Counted from the first letter of the stretch, positions 1 to 6,032 are shown. The stretch is 6,985 nt of DNA from Roseimaritima sp. (GCA_007124075.1 SLFV01000184.1:1-6985); one strand, 5' to 3'. The notes: a model not told the origin generated them from the letters alone. Translations and numbers: made by a program.

Positions 1-591
1 ATGGAGCACTTGGAGGAGTACAAAAAGCATTGTATCGATCAAGCCGTTACAATTCTGACCGCCAATCATGACGTCAAGTGCATGTTTGCGACACCCAAGT
101 TGCTGGAAAGCTTGGGCGAAGCGCTTGAGGAAAAAGGCACTAGCATCCCCGAGGTGGGCATTACGGGGATCTTCTCAGGTGGTACCGAATTTACGCCTCA
201 GTGGACTCGCTATGCGGTTGAGGAATTGCTTGGGGGAAGCCCTGATGAAGGTGGCGTCTACATGACTCCGACCTATGGCAATACGCTCATGGGACTGGCC
301 TGCAGTAAACCGATCACTGCTTCCGATGGATACAAGATTAGTTACTATGCTCCGCAACCTCGTGCAGTGACCGAAGTGGTCGACATGGATGACCATACTC
401 GATTAGTTGACTTTGGCCAAACAGGGCGAGTGAAGCTGTATACTTTGACCGACGAATTTTTCGTGCCGGGCTTTCTGGAACGCGACGAGGGTGAACGCGA
501 GGAACCGTTTGATCTGTATCCCTGGGATGGGGTCAGCGGAGTGCGTCCGTATCATAAGTTGGCTTCGGCAACGACGGTCGGCGTTTATTAG
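1..591 (+). CDS. Adenylate-forming ligase, phenylacetate-CoA ligase/LuxE-like (5' partial)
   Basis: This is the C-terminal 196 residues of an adenylate-forming enzyme; the reading frame is open from base 1, so the ATG there is probably internal and the N-terminal half lies outside the window. Seen (numbering from base 1): a glycine-rich IFSGGTEF segment at 57-64, an aromatic-YGxT adenylate-binding motif (TYGNTLMG, 91-98), and a GQTGRVKLYTLTDEF...RDEGER block at 139-166 resembling motif A7 of the family, where Asp/Arg contact ATP and ribose. Known for the family: such enzymes activate a carboxylic acid as acyl-AMP and pass it to CoA or a protein thiol. Only about 30 residues follow A7, so the roughly 100-residue C-terminal lid of phenylacetate-CoA ligases seems absent or reduced, which is more like LuxE acyl-protein synthetases. 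The acyl-reductase-like gene downstream supports a paired role. The substrate cannot be told. Confidence 0.72.
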   Translation: MEHLEEYKKHCIDQAVTILTANHDVKCMFATPKLLESLGEALEEKGTSIPEVGITGIFSGGTEFTPQWTRYAVEELLGGSPDEGGVYMTPTYGNTLMGLACSKPITASDGYKISYYAPQPRAVTEVVDMDDHTRLVDFGQTGRVKLYTLTDEFFVPGFLERDEGEREEPFDLYPWDGVSGVRPYHKLASATTVGVY

Positions 592-603
592 ACGAGTGTC
601 AAC

Positions 604-668
604 TGCGAGCATTCTGGCTCGCAAGTGGACTCGCAACTGGTTTTGGATCGCGCGTTTTCGATCTTTTA
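604..668 (+). terminator. Two weak stem-loops in the ligase-dehydrogenase gap
   Basis: Beginning 13 bp after the ligase stop is an inverted repeat with perfect 7-bp arms (TGCGAGC 604-610 and GCTCGCA 617-623) around a 6-nt loop. The CTCGCA sequence recurs at 630-635 and could pair alternatively with the left arm. A second 5-bp stem (GATCG 646-650, CGATC 659-663) is followed by TTTT and, a few bases later, TTTTT. The second has the form of a weak intrinsic terminator or attenuator; its short stem makes this uncertain. Confidence 0.25.
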
Positions 669-711
669 TGTATTTTTGCCTTCTTCAACCCTTGAAAGAC
701 CTGCCGATACC

Positions 712-2145
712 ATGCTTCATCTACCTGCCTTACGCTGGGGAAAACCCTACGAATCGTTGGAAAAGCAACACGTCGTTCACTTTGATACGGGGGAACCAAT
801 TGCGGAGGTCAGCCAGATTGGAGGAGGGATTGTCCAGCGTGACATGCGCAGTGCGGGAAAGGCGCGGGATGCGTTGCTGGATTTTTCAACCGATGACTTG
901 CTGGAAATGTGTGGGAAAGCTGCCAGATTGTTTGAATCGGAAACGATTCCGATGGGCAACGGGACGCAGTCGGTCGATGAGTTTATCCATCAACAATCGG
1001 CCAGCACGGGGCTTCCCGAGCATATGTGCCGATCAAATATGGCGAAGAATGCATTTGTGTTGAGCAACATGCCGCAGATCTTGGACTGCTTGACCCGGGG
1101 TTTGGATTTAGCCATTTTGTCCAGGGGTTTCGGAGAAGAGGGGCGCGGGGTGACCGTCAGCTTTCAATCCCAAACACCTATTTTGGGAGCGGTGCTGCCC
1201 AACAATTCCCCCGGAGTTCATACGCTTTGGCTTCCCGCGATTCCACTGCAGGTCGGTCTTGCTTTGAAACCAGGATCGCAGGAACCTTGGACCCCGTACC
1301 GCATGGTTTCTGCTTTCATCGAAGCGGGGGTACCGGCGCAAGCGTTCGGACTCTACCCCGGTGGTCATGATGCGGGCGGGGCAATCATGTCGGCAAGCCC
1401 ACGAAGCATGATTTTTGGTAGCGCGCAAACCGTGCAGCAACACGCTGGTAATCCACGGGTTCAGGCGCACGGGCCCGGATTTTCGAAGATCCTGATCGGT
1501 GATGATGTTGTTGACCAATGGCCACAGTTCCTGGATATCATGGTGGAAAGTGTGCTAAGCAACTCGGGTCGGAGCTGTATCAACTGTTCGGGGATCTGGG
1601 CTAGCCGTCATACACGAGAAATCGCGGCAGCGCTGGCGGAGCAGATCGGCCCGGTGGATGTCACCTCGCCTACGGATCCCGAGGCAAAGCTTGCGGCATT
1701 CACGGTTCCTGCGATGGCGACTGGGACGTACGCGATGGTTCAGCAGGATCTTTCCGAGACAGGCGTGACCGATTATACGCAGCAGTATGGCGAGAAGCTG
1801 ATTGAAAAGGATCGATGTGCATATTTGCGCCCGATGGTGGTCCACGCCGATTCACCCGATCGCGCGGTCGCAGCAAAGGAATATATGTTTCCGTTTGTCA
1901 GTGTCGTGGAATGTCCGCAGGCGGAAATGCTGAAGCGAATCGGACCGACGTTGGTCGGAACGGTTTTGACACAGGACGAAAAGCTGGTTCAAGCCGCCAG
2001 TGGTTGCGTGGACATTGACCGATTGAATATCGGGCCGATTGCGACGAATCGACTCAATTGGTTGCAACCGCACGAAGGGAACATCATTGAGTTCTTGTTT
2101 CGCAACCGCGCCTATCAGACAGCCCCGATTGCAATTGCCGTGTAG
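712..2145 (+). CDS. Aldehyde-dehydrogenase-fold protein, probable CoA-acylating acyl reductase
   Basis: A 477-residue aldehyde dehydrogenase superfamily protein. Seen: the substrate/NAD entry segment LPNNSP (162-167), the cofactor-binding Lys of LKPGS (K187), an EAGVP...PGG stretch (204-218), the FGSAQTV nucleotide-loop equivalent (235-241), the catalytic Cys in NSGRSC (C289), and E390 in KEYMFPF, matching the ExFGP motif. The position of the general-base Glu (ELGGK in classical ALDHs) reads AHGPGF, so Glu is replaced by His253. Family knowledge: loss of that Glu is typical of CoA-acylating dehydrogenases, which reduce acyl-CoA to aldehyde or the reverse. With the upstream ligase this suggests acid activation then reduction, as in LuxE/LuxC, but the substrate is unknown. 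Start: an in-frame GTG at 625 would add 29 residues unlike the family and lie inside hairpins, so ATG 712 is preferred despite a weak ribosome site. A second Cys, C292, lies three residues after C289. Confidence 0.85.
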   Translation: MLHLPALRWGKPYESLEKQHVVHFDTGEPIAEVSQIGGGIVQRDMRSAGKARDALLDFSTDDLLEMCGKAARLFESETIPMGNGTQSVDEFIHQQSASTGLPEHMCRSNMAKNAFVLSNMPQILDCLTRGLDLAILSRGFGEEGRGVTVSFQSQTPILGAVLPNNSPGVHTLWLPAIPLQVGLALKPGSQEPWTPYRMVSAFIEAGVPAQAFGLYPGGHDAGGAIMSASPRSMIFGSAQTVQQHAGNPRVQAHGPGFSKILIGDDVVDQWPQFLDIMVESVLSNSGRSCINCSGIWASRHTREIAAALAEQIGPVDVTSPTDPEAKLAAFTVPAMATGTYAMVQQDLSETGVTDYTQQYGEKLIEKDRCAYLRPMVVHADSPDRAVAAKEYMFPFVSVVECPQAEMLKRIGPTLVGTVLTQDEKLVQAASGCVDIDRLNIGPIATNRLNWLQPHEGNIIEFLFRNRAYQTAPIAIAV

Positions 2146-2176
2146 TCACTGGAAGGGGGATGATCTGGAAGAACAA

Positions 2177-2710
2177 CTACCTCTCGATAAAAATCTTGGA
2201 ACCGTTGATGCGAATCATCTCCAACTCCTCGTCCCAAGTCGCTTGCCCCTCAACAACGACACGATCCCCTTTGCGCAAAGCCAACAAATCCGCCGCGCTG
2301 ACGGGATATGGTTGTTGCTGCGAGTCGACCATCGTGACGTAGGCTTTGGCGGCATTTTCCGCACGACGCTTGCAGAAGGGGCAGGTGCTAGGATCATGAT
2401 TGCTGTCTGCACCATGCGTGTCTTCGAATACATCCGTTAATAGAAACGCGGATCGGTTTTTCTCAAATGGGTCCGCGTCCCCCGCCTCGATCCGCCCAAT
2501 TACTGCGATCACCTGACTTCCAGCATCTTCCTGCAAGGAGTGCTCCGCCTCTCCGATCAACCACGGATCCTGTGGCTTTTCTCTTAAAGACAGTTCCAGG
2601 CGAGCCGCAGCCCACGGTGCCGAAGGACTGGGGCAGCCTACGAACAGAAAGCTGGCTGCGAACGCAAAAAGGGTTGTTCCAGTCGTTCGATCCATCGATT
2701 CAAACCTCAT
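2177..2710 (-). CDS. Small lipoprotein with CPFC motif and OB-fold-like domain
   Basis: A 177-residue protein with an N-terminal hydrophobic segment (about 13-25) ending in FVGC, a lipobox-like site with Cys26 as the probable lipidated residue; Phe at -3 is atypical. I do not recognise a named family. Residues 67-100 (VIAVIGRIEAG ... AFLLTDVF) and 122-177 (AYVTMVD ... GDRVVVEGQATWD ... IRINGSKIF) alternate strands and turns as in OB folds. Between them lies HDPSTCPFCKRR (H105, C110, C113), a possible metal or redox site. The ATG overlaps the stop of the upstream lipoprotein gene by 4 bp (ATGA, 2707-2710) and has no Shine-Dalgarno sequence, which points to translational coupling. An internal ATG at 2695 would still leave a signal sequence. 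The gene converges on the dehydrogenase gene with 31 bp between stops and no clear terminator. It probably acts at the cell envelope; the function is unknown. Confidence 0.75.
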   Translation of the reverse strand: MRFESMDRTTGTTLFAFAASFLFVGCPSPSAPWAAARLELSLREKPQDPWLIGEAEHSLQEDAGSQVIAVIGRIEAGDADPFEKNRSAFLLTDVFEDTHGADSNHDPSTCPFCKRRAENAAKAYVTMVDSQQQPYPVSAADLLALRKGDRVVVEGQATWDEELEMIRINGSKIFIER

Positions 2711-3186
2711 TCACTAACTGAGACAAACGTTTTCAAACTGCCCATTGCAGAATCTATCGTCGACTTCACTTCATCATAATCTTTACCTTCACCGCCATGC
2801 AGCGTTTTGTCCAACTCGCCAAAAGCGTCCAGAAGCTCTTCGCAGGCGGCAGCTACTGCTTGCTGCTGCTCCGCAGACAAATCGGCTTTGCTGGCAAGGG
2901 CGGGTAGGTCTGAAAGCAAATGCCCGATTTCATGCAGCTCATCATGTGCGGACTCGGGGTCGTTGGCCGCGAAGGCAGAACCAATTTTCGAGGCAAAAAC
3001 CTCCAATTGCGACACGGCTTCGGTGTACGTGCTGGCACTGTGGTCATGGTCATGGTCATGGTCATGGTCATGGTCATGGTCATGGTCCGCTGAGTCTCCT
3101 CCGCGAGCACCATCCGTCGCACCCGGTTGGCAGCCGGTCAGACCTGCCGCGAACAACACAATCAATAGACATCGCAATAAATTCAT
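2707..3186 (-). CDS. His/Asp-repeat lipoprotein, probable metal binder
   Basis: A 159-residue lipoprotein. The signal peptide MNLLRCLLIVLFAAGLTGC ends in a textbook lipobox (LTGC), with Cys19 lipidated. A Gly/Asp/Ala linker leads to an uninterrupted (Asp-His)8 tract at 34-49, then a helical, charged domain to the C-terminus. That domain contains AHDELHEIGH, which puts H81, H85 and H89 at i, i+4, i+8 on one helix face beside acidic residues; a Gln/Ala/Glu-rich helix with C115 follows. Family knowledge: His/Asp-rich low-complexity stretches commonly bind Zn, Ni, Cu or Co. Binding and metal are inferred. Start: a TTG at 3234 would place 16 polar residues before the signal peptide, so ATG 3186 is chosen; no strong ribosome site precedes it. 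It is the first gene of a two-gene unit, its TGA overlapping the next ATG. I do not recognise a named family; storage, chaperoning or sensing of metal are all possible. Confidence 0.85.
   Translation of the reverse strand: MNLLRCLLIVLFAAGLTGCQPGATDGARGGDSADHDHDHDHDHDHDHDHSASTYTEAVSQLEVFASKIGSAFAANDPESAHDELHEIGHLLSDLPALASKADLSAEQQQAVAAACEELLDAFGELDKTLHGGEGKDYDEVKSTIDSAMGSLKTFVSVSE
3041..3086. repeat. Hexanucleotide tandem repeat (TGGTCA, about 7.7 copies)
   Basis: Seven perfect TGGTCA units and a partial eighth run without interruption; on the minus strand this reads GACCAT and encodes the (Asp-His)8 tract of the lipoprotein, the last His codon being CAC. The unit is a multiple of three, so copy-number change by slippage would add or remove His-Asp pairs without shifting frame. 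The identical codons suggest expansion by slippage rather than drift of an old repeat. Confidence 0.95.
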
Positions 3187-3296
3187 CGCTTGACTTTCAC
3201 AAATTTCAGGCACCAAGGGGGATCGGGTTTCCAAGACAAGTCAGGCTTTCGGCGCAACTCGCTGCGACTAGTACGAAAAAACCCAAAATGTAGTTC

Positions 3297-3311
3297 TCTT
3301 AATATTTAAGA
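3297..3311. promoter_or_regulatory. AT-rich inverted repeat upstream of the lipoprotein pair
   Basis: TCTTAA and TTAAGA are perfect 6-bp arms around a TAT centre, about 110-125 bp upstream of the lipoprotein ATG at 3186. It is the most AT-rich spot in the gap and could be an operator or part of a promoter. No -35/-10 pair could be fixed with confidence. Confidence 0.25.
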
Positions 3312-3382
3312 AACCGTGGAAAAATTGTTCGCCATCGAGGCCTCCACTCCGTCAAGAAGTCTGCAGAGAGACACAGTCAGGA

Positions 3383-3406
3383 CGACGCCCCCCCGAAGGG
3401 GCGTCG
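3383..3406. other. GC-rich 9-bp stem-loop
   Basis: CGACGCCCC (3383-3391) and GGGGCGTCG (3398-3406) pair perfectly around a 6-nt loop. Read on the minus strand the loop begins TTCG after CCCC, which could form a stable UUCG-type tetraloop with two bulged G. No T-run follows on either strand, so it is not a standard intrinsic terminator. It may be a structured leader, part of a small RNA, or a DNA site. Confidence 0.6.
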
Positions 3407-3516
3407 CCGTATGTAACATGGTGCGGTGATTGCGACACGAACAGAACCCGAAGAGTGATGACGTTAAGACCGATATGTATTCCTGACGCGTTTCCAAGGT
3501 TCTGACAAATTTCCTT

Positions 3517-3528
3517 GTTCACGTGAAC
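3517..3528. promoter_or_regulatory. 12-bp palindrome GTTCACGTGAAC upstream of hisS
   Basis: A perfect palindrome ending 77 bp before the hisS ATG. The position suits an operator or activator site, but a 12-bp palindrome is expected by chance about once or twice in a window of this size, so the assignment is tentative. Confidence 0.3.
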
Positions 3529-3605
3529 GGGAGTCGCTCGTAACGCGGCGTCTGATATCATTACGCACGACATCTGAAACGAATCTTCAAACGCATTGAC
3601 ACTTC

Positions 3606-4943
3606 ATGATCACACCAAGGACACTTAAAGGGTTTCGCGACTATTTGCCAGAGGTCATGATCCCGCGTGAACATGCGATGCAGACCGCGCGACAGGTTTT
3701 TCAACGGTTTGGTTTCAACCCGATCGACACCCCTGCGTTGGAACATCTAGAGATCCTGACGGGCAAAGGGAGCGAGGAAACAGACCGGCAACTGTATCAC
3801 TTCGTCGATAACGGGGGCCGACCCGTTGGGATGCGGTTTGACCTTACCGTTCCGTTAGCCCGGTTTGTCGCCCAGCACATCAATACGTTGGGGACACCCT
3901 TTAAACGCTATCACCTGGCTCCGGTTTGGCGTGGAGAGAACACGCAAGCTGGACGCTATCGCGAATTCCTGCAGTGTGACTTTGATACCGTTGGCACCGA
4001 TTCGGTGGTTGCGGACATCGAAACAGTCCTGGTGATCCATCAGTTATTGCAGGCTCTGGGTATAAGAAAATTCACTATCCACATTAACAATCGCCAAATC
4101 CTGACAGGTTTGTTGGAGCATCTGGGACTGGCCTCACAGGCGACGCCGTTGCTCCGGGCACTGGATAAACTTGCAAAGATTGGTCCAGACAAAACCGCCG
4201 CCGAGATGATCAGGATGGCCGGTGTTACCGACGCCCAAGCCCGACAAATTTTAGCACTGGCCGGTTGTCGTGGAACGACCGCGGAAATCTTACGAAGGCT
4301 CCCCGAAGTGGTCGGTGACAACCCCTCTGCTGTAAGCGGGACGGAGCGTTTGCGTCAGATTTTCGACGGCCTAGCTGCGGCGGGTGTGCCTGCGAATCGA
4401 CTGCGTCTGGATGCGTCCATTGCGCGTGGCCTGGACTATTACACGGGTGCGATTTTTGAAACGTTTCTAGATGAGGCACCGCACATCGGCAGCGTTTGCA
4501 GTGGAGGCCGTTACGACAATTTGGTCGGCACGTACAGCAAGCAAGCGTTATCGGGTGTGGGTGCCTCGTTGGGTTTGGACCGACTACTGGCCGCCTTGGA
4601 ATCACTTGGCAGCCTGCCTTCGGTTCGGACCGCGGCTCCGGTTTTTCTGCCGTTTTTTGACCCCCACCATCTGCACGATTATTTGATGCTGGCCAGTAAC
4701 CTCCGTTCGGCGGGCATTGGCGTGGAACTGTATCCTGAACCTAAAAAACTGGGACAACAGCTAAAATATGCCGACAGTCGCGGCTTCCAAGTGGCTTGTA
4801 TTTCCGGTGCCGATGAGTTTCAGCAGCAGCAATGCCAGGTTAAGGACTTAGCGAACAAAACCAGCCAGACGGTTGCCTATACCGCCGCGCGTCCCGAGGC
4901 GTTGGTCGAGGCGATTCAGCAAATCTTAGACGCTAATCGTTGA
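3606..4943 (+). CDS. hisS: Histidyl-tRNA synthetase
   Basis: A complete 445-residue class II aminoacyl-tRNA synthetase that joins histidine to tRNA-His in the cytoplasm. Seen: the N-terminal TLKGFRDYLP block (6-15); motif 2 from KRYHLAPVWRGEN (100-112) through RYREFLQCDFD (117-127); the histidine-specific loop LDASIARGLDYYTGAIFE (268-285, with R274 as the family's catalytic Arg); the second histidine signature GGRYDNLVG (300-308); motif 3 GVGASLGLDRLLAAL (317-331, R326); and a C-terminal anticodon-binding domain from about 344 (APVFLPFF onward). Length is normal for the family. The motif 2 wording QCDFD is closer to eukaryotic and archaeal enzymes than to the E. coli type. Start: MITPRTLKGF is the usual beginning; the ATG has no Shine-Dalgarno sequence. 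It stands alone, with a long upstream gap and a convergent neighbour 96 bp downstream. Confidence 0.98.
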   Translation: MITPRTLKGFRDYLPEVMIPREHAMQTARQVFQRFGFNPIDTPALEHLEILTGKGSEETDRQLYHFVDNGGRPVGMRFDLTVPLARFVAQHINTLGTPFKRYHLAPVWRGENTQAGRYREFLQCDFDTVGTDSVVADIETVLVIHQLLQALGIRKFTIHINNRQILTGLLEHLGLASQATPLLRALDKLAKIGPDKTAAEMIRMAGVTDAQARQILALAGCRGTTAEILRRLPEVVGDNPSAVSGTERLRQIFDGLAAAGVPANRLRLDASIARGLDYYTGAIFETFLDEAPHIGSVCSGGRYDNLVGTYSKQALSGVGASLGLDRLLAALESLGSLPSVRTAAPVFLPFFDPHHLHDYLMLASNLRSAGIGVELYPEPKKLGQQLKYADSRGFQVACISGADEFQQQQCQVKDLANKTSQTVAYTAARPEALVEAIQQILDANR

Positions 4944-5039
4944 TCGCATGAACATTCCGTTCTCTTCCGCAATCAAGCCGCAGATGCGAACCGAAAACGT
5001 CTCGCCTTGCACAGCAGGCTTGGTCGTGATCTGTGCTGG

Positions 5040-5948
5040 CTATTCACCTTGGCTTAGCAGACCGGAGGCAACCAGCCAGTCACGACACAAATGAGGCCAG
5101 TTCGCCACTGGAAACCCGGTCGCACGCATTCCGTAACCATGACCGCCGCTCCGGTAGACGTGCAATTCGCAAGGAACACTGACACGTTTCATTGCGGCCA
5201 ATAACATCGCCGCCCCGACCGCGCGCTCCGCGTCGTCGTAGGTAATCGCAATAAACGCTGGGGGAAAATCCTCGCTAACTTCAATACTCTCGTGCAGTTG
5301 CCCGGTTTCGGGATTCAACAAATATGCAGGATAGATGGGAATGACAAAATCTAACGCGGAACTGACTTGATCAATCGCATCGATGGGATCTGCCACCGCC
5401 CGATCGCCACGCGAAGCAGTCATCACCGCGAGATGCCCACCGGCGGAAAAGCCCAACATACCGATCCGCGTAGGCTCAATCCCCCACTGTTCCGCTTTCG
5501 TGCGAACCATCCGAACGGCGCGGCTTGCATCCAACAGGGGAACTTCCTGAACGACCTGGTTTCCATGCCGCCGAGGCACACGATACTTCAGCAGCACGGC
5601 GGTAACACCCAACGAATTGAGCCATTGACAGATCTCAGTTCCCTCGTGACTGTACGCCAGTAGGTTGTACCCTCCACCGGGTGCGACAATCACTGCGGTG
5701 TTATGAGGATCAGGATTTTCAGGACGGTACAACGTCAAGGTTGGTTCCGAGACATCGGTCAGACGTTCGATCGACGCACCCTGCTTGTCCCTCGCGGGCA
5801 AGGTTCGCTCCGACCCCAGTTGCAGCGTTTCGGCAGGTGGATTGGTTGGCCATAATTTGACCGGTGGCTCCTGGCCAAGCACTTGCCCACAGAAAAAACA
5901 CAAAAGCTGCGGCAGTAGTATGGAAAGCTGAAAAACCAAGCGCTTCAT
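5040..5948 (-). CDS. Secreted alpha/beta-hydrolase (acetyl-esterase type)
   Basis: A 302-residue exported serine hydrolase. Seen: an N-terminal signal peptide (charged MKR, hydrophobic 4-20, likely cleavage near VLG-QEPP, 24-28), the oxyanion-hole motif APGGGY (89-94, equivalent to HGGG), the nucleophile elbow GFSAGGH with Ser168, an acidic candidate in TYDD (D238/D239), and the catalytic His in SGGHGYG (H270). The order and spacing fit the BD-FAE/acetylxylan-esterase-like alpha/beta-hydrolases, which remove acetyl or feruloyl groups from plant or algal polysaccharides; planctomycete genomes hold many. The precise substrate is inferred only. Start: ATG 5948 is preceded by AAGGA at a 6-nt spacing, the best ribosome site in the window. 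It is downstream of the RidA-like gene on the same strand after 84 bp, with a 15-bp dyad between. Other esterases or lipases of the same fold are possible. Confidence 0.88.
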   Translation of the reverse strand: MKRLVFQLSILLPQLLCFFCGQVLGQEPPVKLWPTNPPAETLQLGSERTLPARDKQGASIERLTDVSEPTLTLYRPENPDPHNTAVIVAPGGGYNLLAYSHEGTEICQWLNSLGVTAVLLKYRVPRRHGNQVVQEVPLLDASRAVRMVRTKAEQWGIEPTRIGMLGFSAGGHLAVMTASRGDRAVADPIDAIDQVSSALDFVIPIYPAYLLNPETGQLHESIEVSEDFPPAFIAITYDDAERAVGAAMLLAAMKRVSVPCELHVYRSGGHGYGMRATGFPVANWPHLCRDWLVASGLLSQGE

Positions 5949-5954
5949 CGTAAA

Positions 5955-5959
5955 TCCTT
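5955..5959 (-). promoter_or_regulatory. Shine-Dalgarno site of the hydrolase gene
   Basis: AAGGA on the minus strand, 6 nt before the ATG at 5948. It fixes the start just ahead of the signal peptide and is notable because the other genes here have weak or no such sites. Confidence 0.65.
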
Positions 5960-5984
5960 GGCGCAGAACTTGCCTCGCTGAGGT

Positions 5985-5999
5985 GTTTGACGGTCAAAC
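5985..5999. promoter_or_regulatory. 15-bp dyad upstream of the hydrolase gene
   Basis: GTTTGAC and GTCAAAC are perfect 7-bp arms around a single central base, 37-51 bp before the hydrolase ATG and inside the 84-bp gap after the RidA-like gene. Position and symmetry suit a dimeric repressor or activator controlling the esterase. No regulator gene is visible in the window. Confidence 0.4.
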
Positions 6000-6032
6000 G
6001 TGTTAGGACAACCGACCGCAGGATCTATCAGG

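Larger units (their letters stand above)
3187..3605. other. 419-bp divergent intergenic region
   Basis: This lies between the minus-strand lipoprotein pair and plus-strand hisS, so it must carry promoters for both directions. No convincing protein gene is seen; the open frames inside are short, with no signal peptide or recognisable motif. It contains an AT-rich dyad near 3297-3311, a strong GC hairpin at 3383-3406 and a 12-bp palindrome at 3517-3528. TATCAT at 3556-3561 resembles a -10 box for hisS, but no good -35 sits at the right distance, so no promoter is called. Confidence 0.7.

Noticed and set aside
625..711. N-terminal extension of the dehydrogenase from GTG 625
   Set aside because: It adds 29 residues without family character and overlaps the hairpins; ATG 712 gives a sensible N-terminus.
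3041..3086. Tandem repeat as a CRISPR or origin iteron array
   Set aside because: The 6-bp units are contiguous, coding and without spacers; a codon-level repeat explains them.
3187..3234. N-terminal extension of the DH-repeat lipoprotein from TTG 3234
   Set aside because: It would place 16 polar residues ahead of a complete signal peptide and lipobox that start cleanly at ATG 3186.
2745..3293. Plus-strand open frames with Trp-Ser or His-Gly repeats opposite the lipoprotein gene
   Set aside because: They are products of the TGGTCA repeat read antisense; the lipoprotein frame has a signal peptide, lipobox and operon overlap.
3306..3573. Minus-strand open frames of 63-73 codons in the intergenic region
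   Set aside because: No recognisable motif, no ribosome site, and one spans the GC hairpin; most likely chance.
3597..3602. TTGACA as a -35 box for hisS
   Set aside because: It lies 3 bp before the ATG, too close to direct this gene.
4225..4605. 126-codon minus-strand open frame inside hisS
   Set aside because: Arg/Pro-rich composition typical of an antisense shadow of a conserved gene.
5009..5036. GCACAG/CTGTGC inverted repeat between hisS and the hydrolase as a shared terminator
   Set aside because: 6-bp arms with a 16-nt loop and no T-run on either strand; too weak to call.
4948..5090. Possible short plus-strand gene after hisS
   Set aside because: About 49 codons, running into the antisense end of the hydrolase gene, with no motif or ribosome site; all frames are open in so short a gap.
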